Below, piece after piece: positions 1 to 5,649 of a stretch of 8,928 nt of DNA. The notes beneath the pieces were generated by a model that had not been told where the DNA came from, made no database searches, and worked only from the letters and a program-made list of their open reading frames with translations. The number at the start of each line of letters is the position of its first letter. Within the stretch, counting starts at the first letter, position 1. Both the position numbers and the translations under genes were made by a program. Origin of the DNA: CAYZJD01 sp964478455 (GTDB lineage: Bacteria > Acidobacteriota > Terriglobia > Bryobacterales > Bryobacteraceae); assembly GCA_964478455.1 (NCBI GenBank), contig CAYZJD010000180.1, positions 1 to 8,928 of the forward strand, read 5' to 3'.

Positions 1-324
1 GTCAACGGCAACTGCTTCGCACTTCCGACGGTTCAAGGGCAAAACGGTCCCATCGTTCCGCCGGAGGTGTTCGGGCCGGCCTTCTTCAACGCCGACCTGT
101 CGCTGTTCAAGAACTTCAGCTTCACAGAAACCCGGAAGCTCCAGTTCCGGTTCTCGGCCTACAACTTCCTGAACCACCCGTTGTGGAGCTTCAGGAACGG
201 ATCGAATAATCTGAACCTGATCTTCAGCGGGACAACGGGAAAGCTGGAGAACCCGAATTTCGGCATTACGACCGAGAAGATGGGTCACCGGATCATCCAG
301 CTTGCGCTGAAGTTTTACTTCTAA
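1..324 (+). CDS. TonB-dependent receptor, Oar-like, C-terminal end (partial)
   Basis: The frame is open from base 1 to a TAA at 322-324, giving the last 107 residues of a protein whose start lies outside the window. The segments NADLSLFKNF, LQFRFSAYNFLNHPLW, NFGITTEKMGHR and the closing IIQLALKFYF are typical of the last beta-barrel strands of the large carboxypeptidase-regulatory-like-domain/TonB-dependent receptors that are expanded in Acidobacteria. The terminal Phe preceded by alternating hydrophobic residues is the usual outer-membrane barrel assembly signal recognised by BamA. The protein would be an outer-membrane transporter or adhesin-like barrel; the substrate cannot be read from this fragment. 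A GTG at 67 opens a shorter frame but is internal, because the homology-like sequence continues upstream of it. A strong intrinsic terminator follows 26 bases after the stop, so this gene probably ends its own transcription unit. Confidence 0.85.
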   Translation, partial: VNGNCFALPTVQGQNGPIVPPEVFGPAFFNADLSLFKNFSFTETRKLQFRFSAYNFLNHPLWSFRNGSNNLNLIFSGTTGKLENPNFGITTEKMGHRIIQLALKFYF

Positions 325-350
325 GCCAGGATCAGTTTACGTTGTGTCAT

Positions 351-379
351 GGGGTGGCCGCTGGCGGCCACCCCTTTTT
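351..379 (+). terminator. Rho-independent terminator after the TonB receptor gene
   Basis: The sequence GGGGTGGCCG pairs perfectly with CGGCCACCCC across the four-base loop CTGG (stem arms 351-360 and 365-374), and five T residues follow directly at 375-379. The stem could extend to 11 bp with a tighter loop. This is a textbook intrinsic terminator 26 bases downstream of the receptor stop codon. A mutated copy of the same hairpin recurs at 1097-1123. Confidence 0.88.
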
Positions 380-496
380 GCTGTAATGGTGGCTGTAGTC
401 CCGATGGCTTTCCTCCGGTTCGGCCTCGCCGGCACCCTGGCTCTCGTTTCCAATACTCATCTGGCCTCCGGCCAGTCCTTCGACCAGGTAGCGGCC
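353..496 (+). repeat. Direct repeat copy A: terminator, leader and signal-peptide start
   Basis: This block aligns with 1097-1241. By hand count about 24 substitutions and one single-base indel separate the copies (about 83% identity). Similarity is uneven. The first 70 or so bases, mostly non-coding, differ at only three positions plus an extra C in copy B. The signal-peptide codons have diverged more. The cleavage-site region (residues GQSFD) is again nearly identical. The repeat stops just before the toxin gene. It shows that the region upstream of the TPR operon was duplicated, with the toxin-antitoxin pair now lying between the two copies. Confidence 0.85.
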
Positions 497-511
497 AGGG
501 CCGCGGGGCAA
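404..511 (+). pseudogene. 5' remnant of a TPR-protein gene (signal peptide plus a few codons)
   Basis: From the ATG at 404 the frame encodes MAFLRFGLAGTLALVS and, after the cleavage region, ASGQSFDQVAARAAGQ. This matches the start of the intact TPR protein at 1149 (MAFLRFALASALAFFS, PGQSFDEVAAQASQ). After about residue 36 the similarity ends, and the open frame simply runs antisense through the 3' end of the toxin gene to a TGA at 569-571. I read it as the truncated 5' end of a second, paralogous TPR gene whose body was lost when the toxin-antitoxin segment arrived or a deletion occurred. An in-frame ATG at 386 could add six residues. It is unlikely to make a useful product, although a short exported peptide cannot be excluded. 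Confidence 0.7.
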
Positions 512-536
512 TATCAGCCGCTTAGAGCCGCTGATA
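512..536. repeat. Short inverted repeat over the toxin stop codon
   Basis: TATCAGC at 512-518 is the exact reverse complement of GCTGATA at 530-536, with an 11-base spacer that contains the toxin stop codon (TTA at 522-524 on the plus strand). The motif AGCCGCT also occurs twice within it. It could be a weak 3' hairpin for the toxin mRNA or a trace of the insertion junction. There is no T-run, so it is not a convincing terminator. Confidence 0.4.
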
Positions 537-788
537 GACCTGCCCGCGCCGCTCGATGGTTACCACGTTGACTGTTTCACTTCCGGCATCCACGGTGAAG
601 ATGATGCGCCATCCACCGACGCGGGATTTGCGTAAGCCGTGTTGCTGAGTGAGTTGCGCCGATAAGCGCGCGTCGTGTGGAGATTTGGAGAGCTGCTCCA
701 GCCGCTTCAAAATGCGCTCCTGGGTGTCGCGACTGAGCCGGTCGAGGTCCTTGGCGGCACGCTGAGAGAGCTGGATCTGGAAGCTCAC
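522..788 (-). CDS. Type II toxin, RelE/ParE superfamily
   Basis: This 88-residue basic protein matches the RelE/ParE toxin pattern. It has an N-terminal strand and two helices (QLSQRAAKDLDRLSRDTQ, residues 6-23), then a helix ending near LSKSP (33-37). The core strands RKSRVGGWRIIFTVD (53-67) and VNVVTIERRGQVYQ (73-86) follow. Arg53, Arg56, Arg61, Arg80, Arg81 and Tyr85 are where the family usually places RNA-contacting or catalytic residues, so ribosome-dependent mRNA cleavage (RelE-like) is likely. A ParE-like gyrase activity cannot be ruled out from sequence alone. The start is GTG at 786-788; its GTGA overlaps the antitoxin TGA, which implies translational coupling. Length is normal for the family and the frame is intact. 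The gene runs opposite to all complete neighbours. Confidence 0.85.
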   Translation of the reverse strand: MSFQIQLSQRAAKDLDRLSRDTQERILKRLEQLSKSPHDARLSAQLTQQHGLRKSRVGGWRIIFTVDAGSETVNVVTIERRGQVYQRL

Positions 789-991
789 AGGCCGCGCGTC
801 CGCCGGTACTCTTCCAACGAGATCGTATGGCCGTTCCGGATGTCAGCGAGGCCTTCTTCGACGGCGGCTTGCGTCTCGGCGCACAGTGTTTCATCCGTAT
901 CTTGCAGATCGGCCAGGTAGCCGAGCAAGTCGGCCAAGCGATCCTCCGGCAGCGCTTCAATGAGCTGATGGATATTGTCACGGACGGTCAT
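785..991 (-). CDS. Antitoxin of the RelE/ParE-type toxin
   Basis: This 68-residue protein is encoded directly upstream of the toxin and overlaps it by four bases, the usual antitoxin-first order. The N-terminal half (DNIHQLIEALPEDRLADLLG, residues 5-24) looks like a helical dimerisation or DNA-binding segment. The C-terminal half (AAVEEGLADIRNGHTISLEE, 42-61) has the A-x-x-E-G-x-x-D-x-x-x-G-H pattern common in small antitoxins paired with RelE/ParE toxins, where it wraps the toxin. It should neutralise the toxin and, with it, repress this operon. I cannot assign it to a named family (RelB, Phd/YefM or other) with certainty. The ATG at 989-991 has no strong ribosome binding site (only a GG about 10 bases upstream). 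An extended -10 promoter is visible 20 bases upstream. Confidence 0.78.
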   Translation of the reverse strand: MTVRDNIHQLIEALPEDRLADLLGYLADLQDTDETLCAETQAAVEEGLADIRNGHTISLEEYRRTRGL

Positions 992-1011
992 TGGCAGCCT
1001 GACTGTCTACA

Positions 1012-1020
1012 ATCATAGCA
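1012..1020 (-). promoter_or_regulatory. Putative extended -10 promoter of the toxin-antitoxin operon
   Basis: Read on the minus strand the bases are TGCTATGAT: a TATGAT box (one mismatch to TATAAT) preceded by TGn, the extended -10 element. It ends about 20 bases before the antitoxin ATG, leaving room for a short leader. No good -35 hexamer is visible, which is tolerated by extended -10 promoters. CAGCC and GGCTG (minus strand) flank the box as a small inverted repeat and could be part of an autorepression operator. That point is speculative. Confidence 0.4.
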
Positions 1021-1096
1021 AGGTGGGCTGACTTCGCCGGCGCTCCAAGGGAGAACGCGAGCGATCCTGTGAATCGGCTCTAGTCGGTCTAGCGTC

Positions 1097-1241
1097 GGTG
1101 GCCGCTCGCGGCCCTCCCTTTTTGCTGTAATGGTGGCTGTAGTCCCCGATGGCTTTCCTCCGGTTCGCCCTCGCCAGCGCACTCGCCTTCTTCAGCACCA
1201 CCCGTCCCGCCCCCGGCCAGTCCTTTGACGAAGTAGCGGCC
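1097..1241 (+). repeat. Direct repeat copy B: degenerate terminator hairpin, leader and signal-peptide start of the TPR gene
   Basis: This is the counterpart of 353-496. The hairpin portion keeps only GGCCGC/GCGGCC (1100-1105 and 1108-1113) because three substitutions spoil the outer stem; the CCCTTTTTG tract follows unchanged. The leader between the T-run and the ATG is identical to copy A except for one extra C (a CCCC run at 1144-1147). A TGTAAT at 1126-1131 resembles a -10 box but has no -35 partner. The extra C also moves an upstream ATG at 1130 out of frame with the TPR gene, whereas in copy A the equivalent ATG is in frame. Confidence 0.83.
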
Positions 1242-2252
1242 CAGGCTTCCCAGGCGCGCGAGGACGGGCGCCTGGACGAGGCCATCGGCTTCTATCGCCA
1301 GGGGGTGCGGCTGCGGCCTTTGTGGGACGAGGGCTGGTGGCATCTGGCAAGCCTGCTATACGACAAGGACCGCTACACCGAGGCGCGCGATGCGTTTCGG
1401 CGTTATGTTGCTCTTGATCCCAAGTCCGGTCCAGCCCATGCGATGCTCGGACTCTGCCTGTACCAGACGCGTGACTACGAGATGGCCCTGGTACACCTGA
1501 AGCGCGGGCAGGGACTCGGCTTCGGCAGCGAGAAGATCCAGCGAGTGGCCTTGTATCACATCGCCGTCCTGCTCACGCGCTACGAGGACTACGAGAAGGC
1601 GCTGGAAATCCTCGTCGGGTTCACGAAAAAGGAGGACAACCCGCCGATGATCGAGGCCGCGGGCATTGCCGCATTGCGGAAGCCGCTGCTTCCAAGCGAA
1701 CTGCCTCCGCAGGATCGGGAGATCGTGCTGCTGGCCGGGAGGGCCGTCAGTGACGCCGGCGGCTACCGGGTGGCCGAGGCGGAGCAGGTTTTCCAGGAGC
1801 TCCTGGCCAAGTATCCGAACGCTCCGAATGTCCACTATATCTACGGCGCGTTTCTGTTGCAGGGCAATCCGCCGGAGGCGGTCCGGCATTTCGAGCGGGA
1901 ATTGCAGATCTCGCCCGGGCACGTGCCCGCACTCGTCCAGCTTGCTTTCGAGTTCCAGAAACGCGGCGAGTTTGAGAGGGGGCTGAGGCACGCCCGGGAG
2001 GCGGTGAAAGAAGCGCCCAACTCCGCCGTTGCGCGGAACATTCTCGGGCGGCTGCTGTTGGATTTGGACGAACTCGAATCCGGCATCGCGGAACTGGAAC
2101 GGTCCAGGGAACTGGCGCCCGAAAGCCCGCAGACCCGCTTTGCTCTGGCCACCGCTTATGCCAGGGCCGGGCGCAACGAGGAGGCGGCGCGCGAGCAGGA
2201 GGAGTTCCTCCGGCTGCAGAAGATGGCGGACGAGGCCGACCGGGCACGATAG
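1149..2252 (+). CDS. Exported TPR-repeat protein 1 (first gene of the operon)
   Basis: The protein has 367 residues. Residues 1-23 form a signal peptide (MAFLRFALASALAFF core) with probable cleavage near APG|QS and no lipobox cysteine, so a soluble periplasmic or secreted protein is expected. The rest is alpha-helical TPR repeats. Good 34-residue units lie at about 26-59 (GRLDEAIGFYRQGVRLRP), 60-93 and 94-127. A degenerate one lies around 132-160, then a proline-rich break at 178-188, and further units at about 225-258, 259-292, 293-326 and 327-358. TPR proteins serve as protein-binding scaffolds; no enzymatic residues are seen. The ATG at 1149 is the first start in frame and has no clear Shine-Dalgarno sequence. 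A truncated paralogous start lies upstream at 404. The next TPR gene begins 5 bases after the stop, so the two are almost certainly co-transcribed. Confidence 0.83.
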   Translation: MAFLRFALASALAFFSTTRPAPGQSFDEVAAQASQAREDGRLDEAIGFYRQGVRLRPLWDEGWWHLASLLYDKDRYTEARDAFRRYVALDPKSGPAHAMLGLCLYQTRDYEMALVHLKRGQGLGFGSEKIQRVALYHIAVLLTRYEDYEKALEILVGFTKKEDNPPMIEAAGIAALRKPLLPSELPPQDREIVLLAGRAVSDAGGYRVAEAEQVFQELLAKYPNAPNVHYIYGAFLLQGNPPEAVRHFERELQISPGHVPALVQLAFEFQKRGEFERGLRHAREAVKEAPNSAVARNILGRLLLDLDELESGIAELERSRELAPESPQTRFALATAYARAGRNEEAAREQEEFLRLQKMADEADRAR

Positions 2253-2257
2253 CAGCC

Positions 2258-3385
2258 ATGTGGCGGACACCGTTGCTGTTGTTGCTCCTTGTGAATGCGG
2301 GGGCGTCCCAGCCGGACGAGTTCGAGCGCGTGCTCGCCCGCGCCGTCCAGTTGCACCAGTCCGGCCAGGTGGAGGCGGCTATCCGGGAGTACGAAGTGTA
2401 CCTAGCGGCGAAGCCGAAGAACTTCATCGCCCGGTCCAACCTCGGGGCTGCGCTGGCGCGGCTCGGCCGGTATGAGGAAGCCATCCGCCAATACCAGAAG
2501 GCGCTGGAGATCGATCCGAAGAACGACGCCGTGCGCTACAATCTCGCGCTGGCTCACTACAAGGGCGCGCAATTGGAAGACGCGGTGAGAGAACTGAGAA
2601 CCGTGATCGGGGCCCAGCCGGACAACAAGAACGCGGTCCTGCTGCTGGCAGACTGCCATCTGCGTCTTGGCGAAGACAAGGAAGTGATCGCGTTGCTGTC
2701 GCCGCGCGAGCACGCGTTCCGGGGCGACCGGGCGTTCGACTACCTGCTGGGACTGACGCTGATTCGGGACAATCAGACCGCCAGGGGCCAGTTGCTCGTG
2801 GACCGGATCCTGAGAAACGGCGACTCGGCCGAAGCCCAGCTCATGCTGGGGACCGCGCTCATGATGGCCAGCGATTGGACCGGGGCGCTGAAGCACTTCG
2901 AGCGCGCTGTCGAACTGAATCCTCAACTGCCGTCGGTTCATTCTTTGCACGGCCTTGCTCTCGTCCAGACAGGCAACCCGGAACGCGCTGCGGCGGCCTT
3001 CCGCGAGGAACTGAAGAGGAACCCGAACGATTTCGACGCAAACATCAATCTGGGCGCGCTGCTCCGCCAGGAGGCGAGCTACGAAGAAGCCCTTCCGCAC
3101 TTGCGACGCGCGCTGCAACTTCGACCGGGGTCCCCGGCCGCCCGCTACCAGATCGGCGCGCTGTACGTGGAAACGGACAAGCCGGAGGAAGCCCGGCAAA
3201 TCCTGGAGGATCTGTTGAAGGAAGCTCCGAGCTTCGTGGAGGCGCACGTTTCGCTGGCAACCGCCTATTACCGGCTGGGACGGAAGGCAGAAGGGGACCG
3301 GGAACGGGAGATCATCCGGAAGATTGAAGCCGACCGCCAGGCCAAGGAGCCGGGCGCAAGGCCGTCGGAGGAACAAGAGAAGTAA
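2258..3385 (+). CDS. Exported TPR-repeat protein 2
   Basis: The protein has 375 residues. A short leucine-rich signal peptide (PLLLLLLVNAGAS, residues 5-17) probably ends AGAS|Q, again without a lipobox. TPR units follow almost without a break: about 20-53, 54-87 (NLGAALARLGRYEEAIRQYQ, a near-consensus unit), 88-121, 122-150, a less regular stretch at 155-188 (YLLGLTLIRDN), then 191-224, 225-258, 259-292, 293-326 and 327-358. The C-terminal tail (about 359-375) is charged and rich in Glu, Lys and Pro. The protein is a probable periplasmic scaffold. It resembles the preceding TPR protein in size, export signal and architecture, and the five-base gap suggests translational coupling. Whether the two arose by tandem duplication cannot be decided by eye because TPR sequences converge. 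Confidence 0.83.
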   Translation: MWRTPLLLLLLVNAGASQPDEFERVLARAVQLHQSGQVEAAIREYEVYLAAKPKNFIARSNLGAALARLGRYEEAIRQYQKALEIDPKNDAVRYNLALAHYKGAQLEDAVRELRTVIGAQPDNKNAVLLLADCHLRLGEDKEVIALLSPREHAFRGDRAFDYLLGLTLIRDNQTARGQLLVDRILRNGDSAEAQLMLGTALMMASDWTGALKHFERAVELNPQLPSVHSLHGLALVQTGNPERAAAAFREELKRNPNDFDANINLGALLRQEASYEEALPHLRRALQLRPGSPAARYQIGALYVETDKPEEARQILEDLLKEAPSFVEAHVSLATAYYRLGRKAEGDREREIIRKIEADRQAKEPGARPSEEQEK

Positions 3386-3396
3386 TTAAGAAGTAA

Positions 3397-3402
3397 CAAG
3401 GA
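3397..3402 (+). promoter_or_regulatory. Ribosome binding site of VWFA gene 1
   Basis: AAGGAG lies about 10 bases before the ATG at 3413 and is the best Shine-Dalgarno match among the operon genes; the other four starts have weak or no sites. It sits in an unusually A-rich spacer that carries three imperfect copies of AGAAGTAA/AGGAGTAA (3379-3406). This suggests stronger initiation of this gene than of its neighbours. Confidence 0.6.
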
Positions 3403-3412
3403 GTAAGGAATC

Positions 3413-5587
3413 ATGTCGAAAGCAGCAGGCGCAATGATGGTTTTGTTCGCAGCTCTCGGGACTCTGTCAGCATTTGGGCAGACCCAGCAGACGGCGCAGC
3501 CGCAGGAGCCGGCGACGAAGATCGAGGCGGTCGTGCAGGAAGTGGTGCTCGACCTCGTCGTGCGGGACAAGAAAGGCCGTCCGGTACGCGACCTCAAGCC
3601 CGAGGAGATTGAAGTCCTCGAAGACGGAGCGCCGCAGAAGCTGAATTCGTTTCGTCTGATCGAAGGCCAACTGGACCTGGAAAAGCGCAGGGAGCGCGCG
3701 GGCCAGCCGCCGGCGGCGGTCGCCGGAGAGCTGGACCCGCTGCGGCAGGTGCGCCTCATCACGCTGGTGTTCGAGCGGCTGGGCGTCGAGGGGAAGCGCT
3801 TCTTCCGGCAGGCGGTGGACGATCTTCTGAAGATGTCTCCGGAGCCGAACCTTTACTACGCGCTGTTCACCATCGAACAGAAGCTCCATCTGCTCCAGAA
3901 CTTCACATCGAACCACGACGCTTTCAAGAAGCAGACCGAGGCTGCCCAGAAAGGCGCCTACGTGCAGTTCGCGTCGCGCTCGAGTGAAATCCAGCGGGAA
4001 TTGCAGAACATGGTCAGGGCCCGGCAGGCGGCCATGCAGGCAGAGGCGGCGGGCGGGCCCGCCGCGAGCGCGGTCGGCGCCGCGATGGTGGAAGCGAAGA
4101 TGGCCGAGATGCAGCTCAACATGCTCCAGCTTGCGGAGACGCTCGAGCGGGACTACTACATGCGCTCGACGCTGAACTCGCTGATCGCGGTGGTCCGCGG
4201 GCAGGCAGAGTTGCCGGGACGCAAGATGGTGGTCTATTTCACCGAGTGGTTCGTGGTTCCGGAGAATCTGGTGGAGCTGTACCGGTCGCTGATGAGCGAG
4301 GCCAACCGAGCGAACGTCACCATCTACTGCGTGGACGCCAAGGGGCTGGTGACGTGGTCACAGAATGCGGCTGGCGTATCGTCGATCGCCTCAGCCGCCG
4401 GCTCGAGCCAGGCGCATTTGCAGGAGCAGGCGGAGGGTGGGGTGCCCGTGAGTGTCGACCAGGTGAAGGTGTTCGACACCGTGCAGGAAGGGTTGCGCTC
4501 CAACGTGCAGGTGTTCCTGAGGGAACTGTCCACCAGTACCGGCGGTTTTCTGATTACCGACACCAACGATCTGCGCGCGCCGCTGCGGCGCACGCTGGAG
4601 GAGCTGCGCACTTACTATGAAGCGGCTTATACGCCGAAGATTACGACCTACGACGGCAAGTTTCGAACGCTGGCTGTGCGCGTCTCGCGTCCCGACGTGA
4701 CGGTGCAAAGCCGGAACGGGTACTTCGCGCTGCCGCCGGTCAAGGGAGGCCAGCAGCTCTTTGCGTACGAGATGCCGCTGCTGGGCGCGTTGAACCAGAA
4801 TCCGCCGCCGAACGACATCGAGTTCCGTGCCGCCGCGGAGCGCTACAATCCGCGCGGCGAGAAGGTGCAGTATTCGGTGGTGATGGAGGTTCCGATGAAG
4901 GGCCTCCAGTTCCAGGCGGACGAGCAGAAGCAGGTGGCGCGGACCCGGGCATCGCTGCTGGCGCTGTTCAAGGATGAGCGGGGCGAGATCGTGTCGAAGT
5001 TCAGCCGGGATTTTCCGCTGCAAACGCCGCTGGACAAGATGGCCGGCTTCCAGGCGGGGAACCTGATTCAGATGAATTCGTTTGAACTGCCTCCGGGGCG
5101 GTACGTCATGGAAACCGCGGTGGTGGACCGCAACGCGGAGAAGGCCGGCACAAAGCGCTCGGTGGTGGTGGTGGTGCCGCCGACCAAGGGCCTGTCGATC
5201 AGCAGCGTGACGCTGCTGCGACGGGTGGAGCCGATGAAGGAAGAGCCGGACCCGTCCAATCCGTACCAATCCGAAGGGGGGAGAGTGACGCCGACGCTCG
5301 CGAACACCATCAAGGCGGAGCCCGGAGCACAGCTCAACTTCTATTTCGTCATTTATCCCGAAGAGGGCAACAGCGCCGCGCCGGAGCTGACCATGAACTT
5401 TTACAGCGGGGACCAGTTGCTCGGCGGCGGCAATCCCGCGCTTCCCAAAGCGGACAAGCACGGGCGGATCTCCTACGTAGCCACGGTACCGGCGGAGAGC
5501 TTCCCGCCCGGGCAGTACCAGATGCGGGCCATCGCAAAGCAAGGCGCGGCCAGCGCCGAAGAGAGCATCAGCTTCACGGTGCAGTAA
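3413..5587 (+). CDS. Exported VWFA-related acidobacterial protein 1 (TIGR03436-like)
   Basis: The protein has 724 residues. A signal peptide at 1-22 (MSKAAGAMMVLFAALGTLSA) probably ends AFG|Q. An N-terminal beta domain follows (about 38-84: VVLDLVVRDKKGRPVRDLKP, then EEIEVLEDG), which is the family hallmark. A von Willebrand A-like fold spans about 113-405: strand LITLVFERLG (115-124), LYYALFTIEQ (147-156), GRKMVVYFTEW (269-279), ANRANVTIYCVDAKGLVT (297-314) and STGGFLITDTNDL (375-387). YEAAYTP and RNGYFALPP (434-442) close the typical core. Two beta-rich C-terminal regions cover about 485-590 and 625-724. An Ala/Met/Glu-rich helical insert (about 188-248) lies inside the VWA fold. At the metal site D-x-S-x-S is replaced by E-R-L-G, so metal binding is doubtful. 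The role is unknown; ligand binding or envelope assembly is inferred. It lies 27 bases after the second TPR gene and 62 before its paralogue. Confidence 0.88.
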   Translation: MSKAAGAMMVLFAALGTLSAFGQTQQTAQPQEPATKIEAVVQEVVLDLVVRDKKGRPVRDLKPEEIEVLEDGAPQKLNSFRLIEGQLDLEKRRERAGQPPAAVAGELDPLRQVRLITLVFERLGVEGKRFFRQAVDDLLKMSPEPNLYYALFTIEQKLHLLQNFTSNHDAFKKQTEAAQKGAYVQFASRSSEIQRELQNMVRARQAAMQAEAAGGPAASAVGAAMVEAKMAEMQLNMLQLAETLERDYYMRSTLNSLIAVVRGQAELPGRKMVVYFTEWFVVPENLVELYRSLMSEANRANVTIYCVDAKGLVTWSQNAAGVSSIASAAGSSQAHLQEQAEGGVPVSVDQVKVFDTVQEGLRSNVQVFLRELSTSTGGFLITDTNDLRAPLRRTLEELRTYYEAAYTPKITTYDGKFRTLAVRVSRPDVTVQSRNGYFALPPVKGGQQLFAYEMPLLGALNQNPPPNDIEFRAAAERYNPRGEKVQYSVVMEVPMKGLQFQADEQKQVARTRASLLALFKDERGEIVSKFSRDFPLQTPLDKMAGFQAGNLIQMNSFELPPGRYVMETAVVDRNAEKAGTKRSVVVVVPPTKGLSISSVTLLRRVEPMKEEPDPSNPYQSEGGRVTPTLANTIKAEPGAQLNFYFVIYPEEGNSAAPELTMNFYSGDQLLGGGNPALPKADKHGRISYVATVPAESFPPGQYQMRAIAKQGAASAEESISFTVQ

Positions 5588-5649
5588 AAAGGGGTCAGCC
5601 TGATCTGCCCATTTTTCGCTCTTCAAGGGATAATCGAAGAAGCAACGGA

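Noticed and set aside
344..403. Longer forward reading frame beginning at 344 upstream of the remnant ATG
   Set aside because: It is translated out of the terminator hairpin itself; the match to the intact TPR gene supports the ATG at 404 as the ancestral start.
353..1241. Composite transposon or integron-like element around the toxin-antitoxin pair
   Set aside because: The flanking repeats are pieces of a TPR gene start, not terminal inverted repeats. There is no transposase, integrase or attC-like site in the interval.
5161..5176. GGT/GTG trinucleotide run
   Set aside because: It simply encodes a five-valine beta strand in VWFA protein 1 and is too short to be a meaningful microsatellite.
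4391..5626. Long reverse-strand open frames opposite the VWFA genes (also 6406-7806)
   Set aside because: They are rich in His, Arg and Gln, as expected for the antisense of GC-rich coding sequence. They have no domain-like pattern and mirror clearly coding forward frames.
5588..5649. Possible terminator (GGGG...GCCC then ATTTTT) between the two VWFA genes
   Set aside because: Only three or four base pairs can form, with mismatches inside. The T-run alone does not make a terminator, so I treat the genes as one transcription unit.
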